Shown: positions 8,402-15,856 of the stretch, piece after piece
Layout of the letters: every line of letters begins with the position of its first letter
Position numbering within the stretch: position 1 is the first letter of the stretch
Assembly (NCBI GenBank): GCA_043801935.1
Contig: JAZDLO010000033.1
Location: 1 to 41,049 of the forward strand
DNA: 41,049 nt
Direction: 5' to 3'
Origin: JAZDLO01 sp043801935
Lineage (GTDB): Bacteria > Actinomycetota > Thermoleophilia > RBG-16-64-13
Program-made: the position numbers and the translations under genes
Notes under the pieces: model-generated
The model's input: only the letters and a program-made list of their open reading frames with translations
Databases searched by the model: none
What the model was told of the DNA's origin: nothing

Positions 8402-10839
8402 AGCGAAACGGGCCATTCTCGACCATAGGCAAACGGCTGCCCGATATCACCGGGCTGGCCAAGGTCACGGGGAGGGCGACCTACATCTCCGACCTCTCCC
8501 TGCCCGGCATGCTGATAGGCAAGGTACTGCATAGTCCCCACGCTCACGCGCGGATCGTGAGCATCGACACCTCCGAGGCGGAGAGCCTGCCCGGAATGGA
8601 GGCGGTGGTGACTCACCGCGACGCTCCCGTGAAGCAGTACACCGGCACCTTGATGAACCTCCAGAGCTACGGCGGCATCGAGGCGTGGGGCGTCTACGAC
8701 ACCAGGGTGCTCGAAGACAAGGTGCGCTACGTGGGTGACGCAGTGGCTGCCGTAGCGGCGGTGGACGAGCTGACCGCGGACCGGGCGCTCGAGCTCATCC
8801 GCGTGGAGTACGAACTATTGCCCGCCGTCTTCGACGAGTCCGAGGCCTGGACGGGCGACGCTCCCGCGATCCACGACCGGGTGCAGCGGCGCCAGGAAGA
8901 CGGGACTCCCGCGGAGGAACCGGTGGTGGATAACCTCGCCGTGCACGTCTGCCACCACGTGATCGGCGACGTGGATCGGGGACTGCTCGCAGCCGACCAC
9001 GTGATCGAAGCTGTGGCCTACACGTCCAAGCAGAAACAAGCGCCGCTCGAGACCTTCACCTGCGTGGCCGACATCGACGCTCAGGGCCGGCTCACCCTGT
9101 GGGCGCCCACGCAGCTGCCCTTCTTGTTCCAGAGGATGATCGCCTACATCTTCGACATGCCCGTGGGGATGGTCAGGATCAAGAACGAGTTCACGGGCGG
9201 GGGGTTCGGCGCGGGACTTTCGGTGTTTCGGGAGCCCATCTGCGTGCTGTTGGCTAGGAAGTCGGGGAGACCCGTCAAACTGGTGTATTCGCGGCAAGAG
9301 GAGTTCGTCGACCGGCCCACCCGCGCGTGCCTCGGCCCCTACACGTTCCGTATGGGAGTCAGCAAGGACGGCTCCATCACCGCCGTCGACCGTCACATCG
9401 TCTCGGCCGCCGGAGCCCATATCGAGTGTGCCGCGCTGTCGTCGCTGATAGCAGGAGCGGCTGCCAATCCTCTCTACCGCCGCGCGACCTACCGGGCGGA
9501 GGTCGACGCCGTATACACCAACAAGACCCCCTGTGGAGCCATGCGCGGCTTCGGCAACCCCGAGGAGACCTTTGTACGCGAGCAGGTCATGGACATGGCC
9601 GCGGAGGCCCTGGGGATGGACCCGGTGGAGTTCCGACTGCAGAATCTCTGTCAGTTGGGGGACCCGGGGACCTTCGGGCCCGACTTCCCCATCACCAGTT
9701 CGGGGATGGGCGATTGCCTGCGCATCGGAGCCGAACGTATCGGCTGGATCGGGCGGCGCGACGCCCGGAGGGCGGGCAGGCGCCACGACGGCCCCACTGC
9801 AACGACCGCCGGAGCAGCTTCAGCTACCTCAGTCCTCTCAGCGGCCTCGGCCACCTCGGCCACCTCGGCCACGAGCCCTCGCCGCCGCGGCCTCGGGGTC
9901 TCCTGCATGGCCCACAACAGCGGGGCCTGGCCGGTCCACGTGGAGCACAGCAACGCCCTGATCAAGTTCCGCGAAGACGGCTCCGTGGTGCTGTCGGTAT
10001 GGCCCGCGCCGGTAGGCACCAACGCCTTCACCTCTCTCGCCCAGATCGCCGCCGAAATCCTGGGGATACCGTTCGAGACCGTGTCGGTTGTATGGGGCGA
10101 CACCGACACCAACCTCTACGAGATCGGCTCCCATGCCTCCCGCACCATGTACATCCTGGGCCAGGCGGTGGAACAGGCCGCGATCGATGCCCGGGAGAAG
10201 CTCCTCGCACGTGCGTCCAAGACCCTGGGCTTGCCTGCGGATGCCCTGGATATCCGAGATGGCATGGTGTTCGCCCGCGCTCAGCCTTCCGCCGCCACGT
10301 CCGTAGCCGACGTGGCCAAACGGTCCATCTACGACCTGTATGACGTGGACCAGATCGTGGGCAAGGCCTCGTTCTCTCCCTCTACCTCTCCGGCCCCCTA
10401 TCAGGCCCTCTTCGCCGAGATCGAGGTGGATGTCGAGACCGGTGAGGTAGACGTGCTCAAGATGGTGGCAGTCAACGACAGCGGCCGAGCCATCAACCCC
10501 ATGACCGTGGAGGGGCAGCTTGAGGGGGGGGCGGCTCAAGGGATCGGGTACGCGCTGTACGAAGATCCGCTGCTCGACTCCAGCACCGGCCGCATGCTCA
10601 CGGACGACTTCGACACCTACAAGATCCCCGGTTCGCTGGACATGCCCGAGCTGGAGATCATCTTGCTCGAGCAACCCGATCCCACCGGCCCGTTCGGTGC
10701 TAAGGGGGTGGGCGAACCGGGCTGTGTGAACCAGGCGGCCGCCATCGCCAACGCCATCTACGACGCGGTCGGCGTCAGGATCTGGAGCCTGCCGATGACG
10801 CCCGAGAAGGTGCTGGCCGCGCTCAAAGGAGCTCCATAG
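8395..10839 (+). CDS. Molybdenum hydroxylase molybdopterin-binding large subunit
   Basis: 814 aa from ATG 8395, with GGGGAG 8 nt upstream (a GTG at 8386 is possible but close to it). Order: aldehyde oxidase/xanthine dehydrogenase a/b hammerhead domain (about 20-135), then Mo-cofactor domains with FTGGGFGAGLSVFREP (about 265-280), TPCGAMRGFGNPEE (378-391) and GAKGVGEPG, in which Glu774 is the expected catalytic base. The CO dehydrogenase loop AYRCSFR is absent, so this is not a CO dehydrogenase but a hydroxylase of an aldehyde or N-heterocycle. Residues about 453-499 (Arg/Ala/Ser/Thr-rich, with ATS repeats) interrupt the Mo domain and look like a surface insertion. Operon position implies action before or after the ATP-dependent hydantoinase; the substrate is unknown. 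Confidence 0.92.
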   Translation: MVERNGPFSTIGKRLPDITGLAKVTGRATYISDLSLPGMLIGKVLHSPHAHARIVSIDTSEAESLPGMEAVVTHRDAPVKQYTGTLMNLQSYGGIEAWGVYDTRVLEDKVRYVGDAVAAVAAVDELTADRALELIRVEYELLPAVFDESEAWTGDAPAIHDRVQRRQEDGTPAEEPVVDNLAVHVCHHVIGDVDRGLLAADHVIEAVAYTSKQKQAPLETFTCVADIDAQGRLTLWAPTQLPFLFQRMIAYIFDMPVGMVRIKNEFTGGGFGAGLSVFREPICVLLARKSGRPVKLVYSRQEEFVDRPTRACLGPYTFRMGVSKDGSITAVDRHIVSAAGAHIECAALSSLIAGAAANPLYRRATYRAEVDAVYTNKTPCGAMRGFGNPEETFVREQVMDMAAEALGMDPVEFRLQNLCQLGDPGTFGPDFPITSSGMGDCLRIGAERIGWIGRRDARRAGRRHDGPTATTAGAASATSVLSAASATSATSATSPRRRGLGVSCMAHNSGAWPVHVEHSNALIKFREDGSVVLSVWPAPVGTNAFTSLAQIAAEILGIPFETVSVVWGDTDTNLYEIGSHASRTMYILGQAVEQAAIDAREKLLARASKTLGLPADALDIRDGMVFARAQPSAATSVADVAKRSIYDLYDVDQIVGKASFSPSTSPAPYQALFAEIEVDVETGEVDVLKMVAVNDSGRAINPMTVEGQLEGGAAQGIGYALYEDPLLDSSTGRMLTDDFDTYKIPGSLDMPELEIILLEQPDPTGPFGAKGVGEPGCVNQAAAIANAIYDAVGVRIWSLPMTPEKVLAALKGAP
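9846..9872 (+). repeat. Three tandem 9-bp units inside the Mo-hydroxylase gene
   Basis: The unit CTCGGCCAC occurs three times without error (9846-9854, 9855-9863, 9864-9872) and stays in frame, encoding a Ser-Ala-Thr-type run. It lies in the low-complexity insert of the large subunit. Such in-frame repeats expand and contract by slippage, so length may vary between strains. Confidence 0.85.
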
Positions 10840-10924
10840 CCCGGCAAGACCGGCATGAGCCTCTGTCTTCGCCCTGCGCGACCTAGATACCGGTGCGCTG
10901 CTGTTCTTGGGCCGTCTCGCCGAT

Positions 10925-10943
10925 CCGACCGCGTAGTGGTCGG
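10925..10943 (+). terminator. Hairpin after the hydantoinase/hydroxylase operon
   Basis: CCGACC (10925-10930), a seven-base loop and GGTCGG (10938-10943), 85 nt past the large-subunit stop. There is no T-run after it, as is usual for hairpins in this window, so factor-independent termination is uncertain. The rest of 10840-11038 shows no other feature. Confidence 0.4.
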
Positions 10944-11038
10944 GAAGGCCGCTGAAGGCTTCTCAGTCCGTGCGGACACCTGCGGCTAGGTTTGAAGGGC
11001 GATACTCGTGAAACGGGGACCCGAAAGAAGGGATGCAC

Positions 11039-11344
11039 ATGCTGATCGTTCACGTGTTTGCCCGAGTGAGACCGGAATGTGTGGAGGCGTTCAAACGGGC
11101 GACGGTGGAGAACGCCCGCCGAAGCGTTCACGAACCGGGCGTGGCGCGGTTCGACGTGGTGCAGCAGGAGGATCAGTCTGAGCGATTCCTGTTGGTGGAA
11201 GCGTATCGCACGGCCGACGCGGCCGCGGCCCACAAGGAGACCGAGCATTACCGTACGTGGAGGGATGCGGTAGCGCCGCTGATGGCCGAGCCGCGCTCCA
11301 GTGTGAAATACACGAACGTCTTTCCCGAGGCCGAGGGCTGGTGA
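11039..11344 (+). CDS. ABM-domain (quinol monooxygenase-like) protein
   Basis: 101 aa from ATG 11039; AGAAGGG ends 6 nt upstream. An ATG at 11033 abuts the ribosome site and is less likely. The sequence is a single dimeric alpha/beta-barrel ABM domain: an opening strand MLIVHVFARVRP, a helix with FKRATVENARRSVHEPGVARFDV, and the ERFLLVEAYRTADAAAAHKET segment typical of YgiN/LsrG-type proteins. The ABM stop (11342-11344) is one base before the alcohol dehydrogenase start, so the two form an operon. ABM proteins include quinol monooxygenases, LsrG isomerase and heme-degrading enzymes; the exact activity is open. Confidence 0.85.
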   Translation: MLIVHVFARVRPECVEAFKRATVENARRSVHEPGVARFDVVQQEDQSERFLLVEAYRTADAAAAHKETEHYRTWRDAVAPLMAEPRSSVKYTNVFPEAEGW

Positions 11345-11345
11345 C

Positions 11346-12500
11346 ATGCGCTTCGAGTTCGCGACTGCCTCTCGGATCATTATCGGAGCCGGCACGGCTC
11401 GCGAAGTCGGCCCGATCGCAAAGGGTCTAGGCCGGCGCGCACTTGTTGTGACCGGCCGCACGCCGCATCGCGCCGAGCCGCTGCTTACCATCCTCCGCGA
11501 GCACAGGGTGAGCGCGATCACATTCCCCGTCGCCGGTGAGCCGGAGATCGAGACGGTCCGGACCGGCACGGCTCTGGCCAAGGCGGAGGGCTGCGATCAG
11601 GTCATCGGTTTCGGGGGCGGCGGCGCGCTTGATGCAGGGAAAGCGATCGCGGCTATGCTCACGAATACAGGTGAGCTGCTGGACTACCTGGAGATCGTCG
11701 GCCGCGGCGAGTCACTGACCGCCGCTCCGGCACCCTTTATCGCCATTCCCACCACGGCCGGCGCCGGCTCGGAGGTCACGCGTAACTCGGTGCTGGCGTC
11801 GCCGGAACACCGCGTCAAAGTGAGCCTGCGCAGCCCGTTGATGTTGCCGAAAGTCGCCCTGGTCGATCCCGAATTGACGTACGACCTACCGCCGGCCATC
11901 ACCGCGACCACCGGAATGGACGCGCTGGCCCAGTTGATCGAACCGTTCGTGTGCACCCGCGCCAATCCGCTGACGGATGCGCTCTGTGTGGAAGGTATCG
12001 GCCGCGTGGCGCGATCCTTGCGGAAGGCCTACGAAGATGGGCAGAACGGCGTCGCTCGCGAAGACATGGCCGTCGCCAGCCTGTTCGGAGGAATGGCTCT
12101 GACGAACGCGGGGCTCGGGGCGGTGCACGGTATCGCCGGACCGCTGGGAGGCATGTTCCCCGCGCCGCACGGCGCGATCTGCGCGGCCCTGTTGCCGCAC
12201 GTCGTGGCGACCAACCTGCGCGCCCTGCGCGAGCGTCAGCCGGGGAGTGGCGCGCTGTTTCGATACGAACGAGTCGCCGGGCTGCTTACCGGACATTCCG
12301 GCGCCTCAGCCGACGACGGCGTCGAATGGCTGCACAAGCTGGTCGCCGATCTGGACATCCCGCGGCTTGCCGGCTACGGCATCACGCCCGACCAGACGGC
12401 CGAACTCATCGAGAAGGCCGCCCGGGCCAGCAGCATGAAGGCGAATCCGCTCGCGCTCACGCCCGCCGAACTGGCCGGCATTCTCGAATCGGCGCTGTGA
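11346..12500 (+). CDS. Iron-type (group III) alcohol dehydrogenase family
   Basis: 384 aa, full length. The nucleotide-binding loop is GFGGGGALDAGKA (88-100), and PTTAGAGSEVT (135-145) is the family signature. By alignment with FucO the metal ligands should be Asp-His-His-His; here they are Asp192, Gln196, His261 and His275, so the first His is Gln (DALAQLIEP). The following RANPLTDALC segment is typical of one branch of the family rather than of decay, since the rest of the fold is intact. It likely reduces or oxidises a small aldehyde, alcohol or ketoacid with NAD(P). It is translated immediately after the ABM gene (one-base gap). Whether it belongs to the upstream catabolic operon (about 500 nt away) is not clear. 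Confidence 0.9.
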   Translation: MRFEFATASRIIIGAGTAREVGPIAKGLGRRALVVTGRTPHRAEPLLTILREHRVSAITFPVAGEPEIETVRTGTALAKAEGCDQVIGFGGGGALDAGKAIAAMLTNTGELLDYLEIVGRGESLTAAPAPFIAIPTTAGAGSEVTRNSVLASPEHRVKVSLRSPLMLPKVALVDPELTYDLPPAITATTGMDALAQLIEPFVCTRANPLTDALCVEGIGRVARSLRKAYEDGQNGVAREDMAVASLFGGMALTNAGLGAVHGIAGPLGGMFPAPHGAICAALLPHVVATNLRALRERQPGSGALFRYERVAGLLTGHSGASADDGVEWLHKLVADLDIPRLAGYGITPDQTAELIEKAARASSMKANPLALTPAELAGILESAL

Positions 12501-12501
12501 G

Positions 12502-12522
12502 CCTGTCCCGCCGGGGGACAGG
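12502..12522. terminator. Bidirectional hairpin between convergent genes
   Basis: CCTGTCCC (12502-12509), a five-base loop and GGGACAGG (12515-12522) form a perfect 8-bp stem between the alcohol dehydrogenase stop at 12500 and the cupredoxin stop at 12534. It could end transcription from both sides. Confidence 0.6.
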
Positions 12523-12533
12523 TGGCTCCATGG

Positions 12534-12977
12534 CTACTGCACGATCACGGTGCCGATCATCCCCGGGTGAATACTGCAGAAGTATGGATACGTTCCCGCC
12601 TTCGAGAAGGTGTAGCTAAAAGTGCCGCCCTTATCGAACAGGTCGCTCTTGAACTCCCCGTTCTCCGCCACGACGTCGTGCTGAGGTGCGTCCTGGTTCG
12701 TCCAGGTGACGGTATCCCCCACATTGATGGTCACGGTGACCGGGTCAAACGTCCGGTTGGTCATGACCACCTGAATAGTCGCGCCCTGTCCGCCCGAGGC
12801 GCTCGGACTTGCCGTGGTGGTCGAGCCGGAACCCGTCGTCGTGATGGTGGTTGCGCTCGAACCACCGCAACCTACGAGTAACAGGGTGAAGACCAACACG
12901 CCGACGATACTGGCGACGATCACAATCACCCGCCGGGCGCGGCTTGGCCCGGGCGCGGCTCCGTTCAGGATTCTCAT
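12534..12977 (-). CDS. Plastocyanin-like blue-copper lipoprotein
   Basis: 147 aa from ATG 12977, with GAGGAG 9 nt upstream; the frame continues upstream but without a better start. A signal anchor (residues 16-36) ends in lipobox LLVGC (Cys37); a Thr/Ser/Gly linker (40-65) leads to a cupredoxin domain with INVGDTVTWTN (84-94). Type 1 copper ligands are all present: His100 (PQHDV), Cys134, His137 and Met140 (YFCSIHPGM). It should carry single electrons on the outer face of the membrane. Upstream lies a membrane ferredoxin gene on the same strand, 119 bp away, so the pair may hand electrons across the membrane or handle copper. Confidence 0.9.
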   Translation of the reverse strand: MRILNGAAPGPSRARRVIVIVASIVGVLVFTLLLVGCGGSSATTITTTGSGSTTTASPSASGGQGATIQVVMTNRTFDPVTVTINVGDTVTWTNQDAPQHDVVAENGEFKSDLFDKGGTFSYTFSKAGTYPYFCSIHPGMIGTVIVQ

Positions 12978-13096
12978 GGTCTGGGGCTCCTCTCCGCTAT
13001 TACACGAGATCGTCTCTCGAGAATCTCGGTATAGCGTTCCCAAACGGGATCACATCTATTCTTGACGAGTGGCTGGTGCCCAGCGCACGGGCGAAC

Positions 13097-14020
13097 TCAC
13101 ACCGCCCCAGGCAGTCCCCGCCTCCGCTCCGGTGTGTGCAGCCGCCGACGGGTGTCCACACCGAAGCTCAGTTTCAGGGCTTCGTTGGGACATGAGCTCA
13201 CGCACGTTTGACAGACGGTGCATTCGGTGGATAGGACACGGCTCCCGGCCTGTATGAACGCGTGGGCATCCACACCCATGGGACAGGCTCGGGAACATGT
13301 GCCGCAGCCGGTGCACGCCTCAGCGTTCCCCCGCACTTTCAGCAGAGAGTAGCGCGAGCCCACCTTGAGAGGGACGGCCACCGGACAGAGGATCTTGCAG
13401 AACGCACGATTGTCCTTGAATCTCCACGCGAGCCCGACGCCGGTCCCGTAATACAGGGCGTTGCCGCCCAGAAGCCAAGCCAGGGAGGCCGTCCTGCTTC
13501 CCATCCGGTAGCCAAAGACGTACCACAGCACCAATATGAGCAGCAGACTCAACCCGAATACCAGGTAGCGAAGGTGTCCAAGCCGGCCCATGTCCCGCCG
13601 CCCGGGTGTCTTCCAGGGCAGCAGATCGAGAACCATAGCGGTCCAACAGGCCCATCCGCACCACGCTCGGCCGAAGAAAAGCGGACCGATGATCTTGGCT
13701 ACCGCGTAGTGGATGACCGCGCCGGCGAAGACACCGGCCAAGAGATAGTAGAACAGGCCCTCGATCTGCATGTTCTCGGCTCCGAGAAGTCCGAGAAAGC
13801 CAAGCATGTAGACGCCGACGAGAAACTGGGCGATCCGTCTTCCCAAGGGTTTCTTGGCACGAGGAAGCACGGCGTAGAGACCAAGTCCCAGTGCGACCGA
13901 GGTACCGATATAGCCGAAATTTACCAGGACGAATACCTGCCCTGAGGCGAGCCAGCCCGCCAGAGCGAGCGCCCAGAAGGCGGCTCCGACGGTGAGTGGG
14001 ACAACAAGCTTCTTGGACAT
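13097..14020 (-). CDS. NapH/YccM-like membrane 4Fe-4S protein
   Basis: 307 aa. About five membrane segments lie in residues 7-215. Between them are CGWAC (121-125) and CKILCPV (208-214), the paired CxxxC(P) motifs of NapH, NosR and CcoG-type proteins. Two [4Fe-4S] clusters follow in the cytoplasmic tail: Cys236/239/242/246 and Cys267/270/273/277. There is no C-terminal Ig domain, unlike CcoG. The family moves electrons between quinol or ferredoxin and periplasmic partners or assembles metal sites. The gene begins 3 bp after the TetR gene, and a cupredoxin gene follows, suggesting a small regulated electron-transfer module. The partner oxidoreductase is not in the window. Confidence 0.87.
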   Translation of the reverse strand: MSKKLVVPLTVGAAFWALALAGWLASGQVFVLVNFGYIGTSVALGLGLYAVLPRAKKPLGRRIAQFLVGVYMLGFLGLLGAENMQIEGLFYYLLAGVFAGAVIHYAVAKIIGPLFFGRAWCGWACWTAMVLDLLPWKTPGRRDMGRLGHLRYLVFGLSLLLILVLWYVFGYRMGSRTASLAWLLGGNALYYGTGVGLAWRFKDNRAFCKILCPVAVPLKVGSRYSLLKVRGNAEACTGCGTCSRACPMGVDAHAFIQAGSRVLSTECTVCQTCVSSCPNEALKLSFGVDTRRRLHTPERRRGLPGAV

Positions 14021-14023
14021 CGT

Positions 14024-14680
14024 TCACTCCTCCTTCGCAGCTCTCTCAGAACCCTGTGCGCGCCCACCCTGGTCGGTGAAACTCTGGATGATCTCCATCT
14101 CCATCGCTTCAAGGCGCGGCCGTATCCCCTGCGGCGCGGCCACTTCGAGCATGGCCATGCCGTGAACCAGGCACCAGTAGCCAAAGGCCAACATACCCGC
14201 GCGGGCCTCTGAGCCCGGGGACGCGGAGGCTTCGCCCGGCTCTCGGATGTGTGCCTTCACTGCGTCTAGAAGGACCCCGAAAGTGCCCGGTTCCGCCAGA
14301 AACTCCTCCCAACTCCCATCCGTGCCCCCGCTCAGACGGTTGAAGATGAGAAGGAATTCCTCTTTGTGCTCCCGGGCGAAACGCAGGTACGCAGCACCCA
14401 GACCAACCAATCGATCCCGGGGGACGAGATCCTGGGGTACCGCAAGCAGATGCTGGGCAAAGCGAGCGTAGCCTTGCTCGGCGACCGCCCCGACGAGCGC
14501 GTCCTTGCTGGGGAAGTACTCGTAGAGGGCAGGAGCGCTGTAGTCGAGCGTACGCGCGAGCTGGCGCATCGAGAACCTCTCGGGCCCCTCTTCGACCAGC
14601 AGGTGCCGGGCTGTTTCCAGGATCTGCTCGCGCATCCGCTCCCGGCGCCTGGTCCGTGTCCCACCCTGCTCCATAGCCAT
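14024..14680 (-). CDS. TetR/AcrR-family repressor (WHG-type C-terminal domain)
   Basis: 218 aa, ATG with AAGGAG 4 nt upstream. The helix-turn-helix is at about 18-65: ILETARHLLVEEG, then FSMRQLARTLDYSAPALYEYFPSKDAL. The C-terminal ligand domain (about 85-200) has the features of TetR_C_33/WHG regulators: LGAAYLRFAREHKEEFLLIF and GYWCLVHGMAML. It is the first gene of a minus-strand unit with the membrane ferredoxin (3-bp gap) and perhaps the cupredoxin. A strong promoter and a 30-bp inverted repeat directly upstream suggest autoregulation. The inducer is unknown. Confidence 0.92.
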   Translation of the reverse strand: MAMEQGGTRTRRRERMREQILETARHLLVEEGPERFSMRQLARTLDYSAPALYEYFPSKDALVGAVAEQGYARFAQHLLAVPQDLVPRDRLVGLGAAYLRFAREHKEEFLLIFNRLSGGTDGSWEEFLAEPGTFGVLLDAVKAHIREPGEASASPGSEARAGMLAFGYWCLVHGMAMLEVAAPQGIRPRLEAMEMEIIQSFTDQGGRAQGSERAAKEE

Positions 14681-14695
14681 CGCTCTCCTTATCGA

Positions 14696-14725
14696 TATAA
14701 TACTTACTTACACTGTTCAATTATA
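14696..14725 (-). promoter_or_regulatory. Candidate TetR operator (inverted repeat)
   Basis: On the minus strand TATAAT, 18 nt, ATTATA form a perfect 6-bp inverted repeat; inside it lies the direct repeat GTAAGTAAGT. The left arm is itself the -10 box, and the transcription start would fall within the repeat, an ideal position for repression. The block is conspicuously AT-rich in a GC-rich genome. Confidence 0.5.
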
Positions 14726-14748
14726 GAACTGCAGTAGGTCAACGTCAA
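14720..14748 (-). promoter_or_regulatory. Strong sigma70-type promoter of the TetR unit
   Basis: On the minus strand TTGACG (plus positions 14743-14748), a 17-nt spacer and TATAAT (14720-14725). This is the closest match to the consensus found in the window. It is 40 nt upstream of the TetR start codon. Confidence 0.75.
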
Positions 14749-14861
14749 GGGGCCGTTTGTCACGCCTGCGATACCTTTTGAGCCCGTAGGACGGGCGGTT
14801 ACGTTCCGGGCCAGCGGGGGATAGGAAGGTTGCTAGACGCGACCCTTCGACTTAGGAGGCC

Positions 14862-15146
14862 ATGATGATGTGGGGTTGGGGAAACGGTTGGGGAAACGGT
14901 TGGGGCGCCGGTGAGGCCGTGATGATAGTTTTTCTGCTCGCGGTGCTGGCCTTGATCGTAGTCGGCATCGTTCTTCTCGTCAGGGGCGTCTCCCGGCACG
15001 ATTACTCTCAGCCGAGTCCGCCGCCCGGACACCCGACTGGGCCGGCCGGCAGGAGCTCGCTCCAGATACTTGAGGAACGCTACGCCCGCGGTGAGATCGA
15101 CAGAGAGGAGTTCCTGCAGCGCAAGCAGGACCTTTCCGGAAACTAG
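14862..15146 (+). CDS. Small membrane protein with SHOCT domain
   Basis: 94 aa. AGGAGG at 14854-14859 precedes three consecutive ATG codons (14862, 14865, 14868); 14865 or 14868 have better spacing, so the first two Met may not be made. A Trp/Gly/Asn-rich start (WGWGNGWGNGWG) is followed by one membrane helix (about 20-41), a Pro-rich linker and a C-terminal SHOCT motif (about 65-92: LQILEERYARGEIDREEFLQRKQDL). SHOCT is a short oligomerisation module. The gene lies upstream of rubrerythrin in the same direction; function is unknown. Confidence 0.9.
   Translation: MMMWGWGNGWGNGWGAGEAVMIVFLLAVLALIVVGIVLLVRGVSRHDYSQPSPPPGHPTGPAGRSSLQILEERYARGEIDREEFLQRKQDLSGN
14874..14905 (+). repeat. 12-bp tandem repeat in the SHOCT gene
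   Basis: GGTTGGGGAAAC is repeated twice in full (14874-14885, 14886-14897) and then eight more bases. It encodes the Gly-Trp-Gly-Asn run at the N-terminus and is in frame. Confidence 0.85.
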
Positions 15147-15203
15147 GCGGTTTAGATGCAGGAAGACCGCCGATGGTGCCGGACCGGCCGGTATGTGCGC
15201 GGA

Positions 15204-15230
15204 TTGAGTGCCCACCATTGTGGGAATAGT
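15204..15230 (+). promoter_or_regulatory. Candidate rubrerythrin promoter with inverted repeat
   Basis: TTGAGT (15204-15209) and AATAGT (15225-15230) with a 15-nt spacer (other registers give 16-17). The spacer holds CCCAC-CATT-GTGGG (15211-15224), a 5-bp inverted repeat placed where a repressor could block polymerase. It lies about 40 nt upstream of the rubrerythrin start. Confidence 0.4.
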
Positions 15231-15268
15231 CCGATCACCGTCGCTCACTGAAAGGAGAATCTAGACCG

Positions 15269-15841
15269 ATGACCATCAAGGGAACGGAGACCGAGCAGAA
15301 TCTGCTTAAGGCTTTCGCGGGCGAGAGCCAGGCTCGAAACCGATACACCTACTTCGCCAGTCGCGCCAAGAAAGAGGGCTTCGAGCAGATCAGCGCGATA
15401 TTCGCCGAGACCGCAGACAACGAGAAAGAACACGCTGAAGTATTCTTCGACCATTTGGAGGGCGGCCCGGCGGAGATCACGGCGATATACCCGGCGGGCA
15501 AGACAGGCACCACAGCCGAGAACCTGCTCGCGGCAGCTGAGGGCGAGAAGGAAGAGTGGACCATGCTCTACCCGAACTTCGGCGGCATCGCGGAAAAGGA
15601 AGGTTTTCCGGAAGTCGCTACCTCCTTCAGGGAGATAGCGGAAGTCGAAGAGGCGCACGAGGCCCGGTACCGCAAGCTGCTCGCTAACGTCCAGAACGGG
15701 AGGGTCTTCTCTCGCGACGCCCCGGTCCGCTGGCATTGCCGCAACTGCGGCTACATCCATGAGGGACTCTCGGCCCCCGATGAGTGCCCGGCCTGCAAGC
15801 ACGCGCAGGCGTACTACGAGATCTGGGCTGAGACCTACTGA
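15269..15841 (+). CDS. Rubrerythrin
   Basis: 190 aa, canonical two-domain rubrerythrin. A four-helix diiron domain (1-140) has Glu19, Glu52-x2-His55, Glu94 and Glu127-x2-His130; the C-terminal rubredoxin domain has Cys157/160 and Cys173/176. It reduces hydrogen peroxide in the cytoplasm using electrons from rubredoxin or NADH oxidoreductases, and is typical of anaerobes and microaerophiles. AAGGAG precedes the ATG by about 12 nt. A CDGSH protein gene follows beyond a strong hairpin. Confidence 0.96.
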   Translation: MTIKGTETEQNLLKAFAGESQARNRYTYFASRAKKEGFEQISAIFAETADNEKEHAEVFFDHLEGGPAEITAIYPAGKTGTTAENLLAAAEGEKEEWTMLYPNFGGIAEKEGFPEVATSFREIAEVEEAHEARYRKLLANVQNGRVFSRDAPVRWHCRNCGYIHEGLSAPDECPACKHAQAYYEIWAETY

Positions 15842-15856
15842 TCGGTAACCCGGGCG

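Noticed and set aside
8395..10839. CO dehydrogenase large subunit
   Set aside because: CoxL-specific AYRCSFR loop is missing; the sequence has TPCGAMRGFGNP instead, so a general Mo hydroxylase is called.
14749..14861. Riboswitch upstream of the SHOCT gene
   Set aside because: It contains only a small CCCGT-AGG-ACGGG hairpin; no known aptamer core is recognisable.
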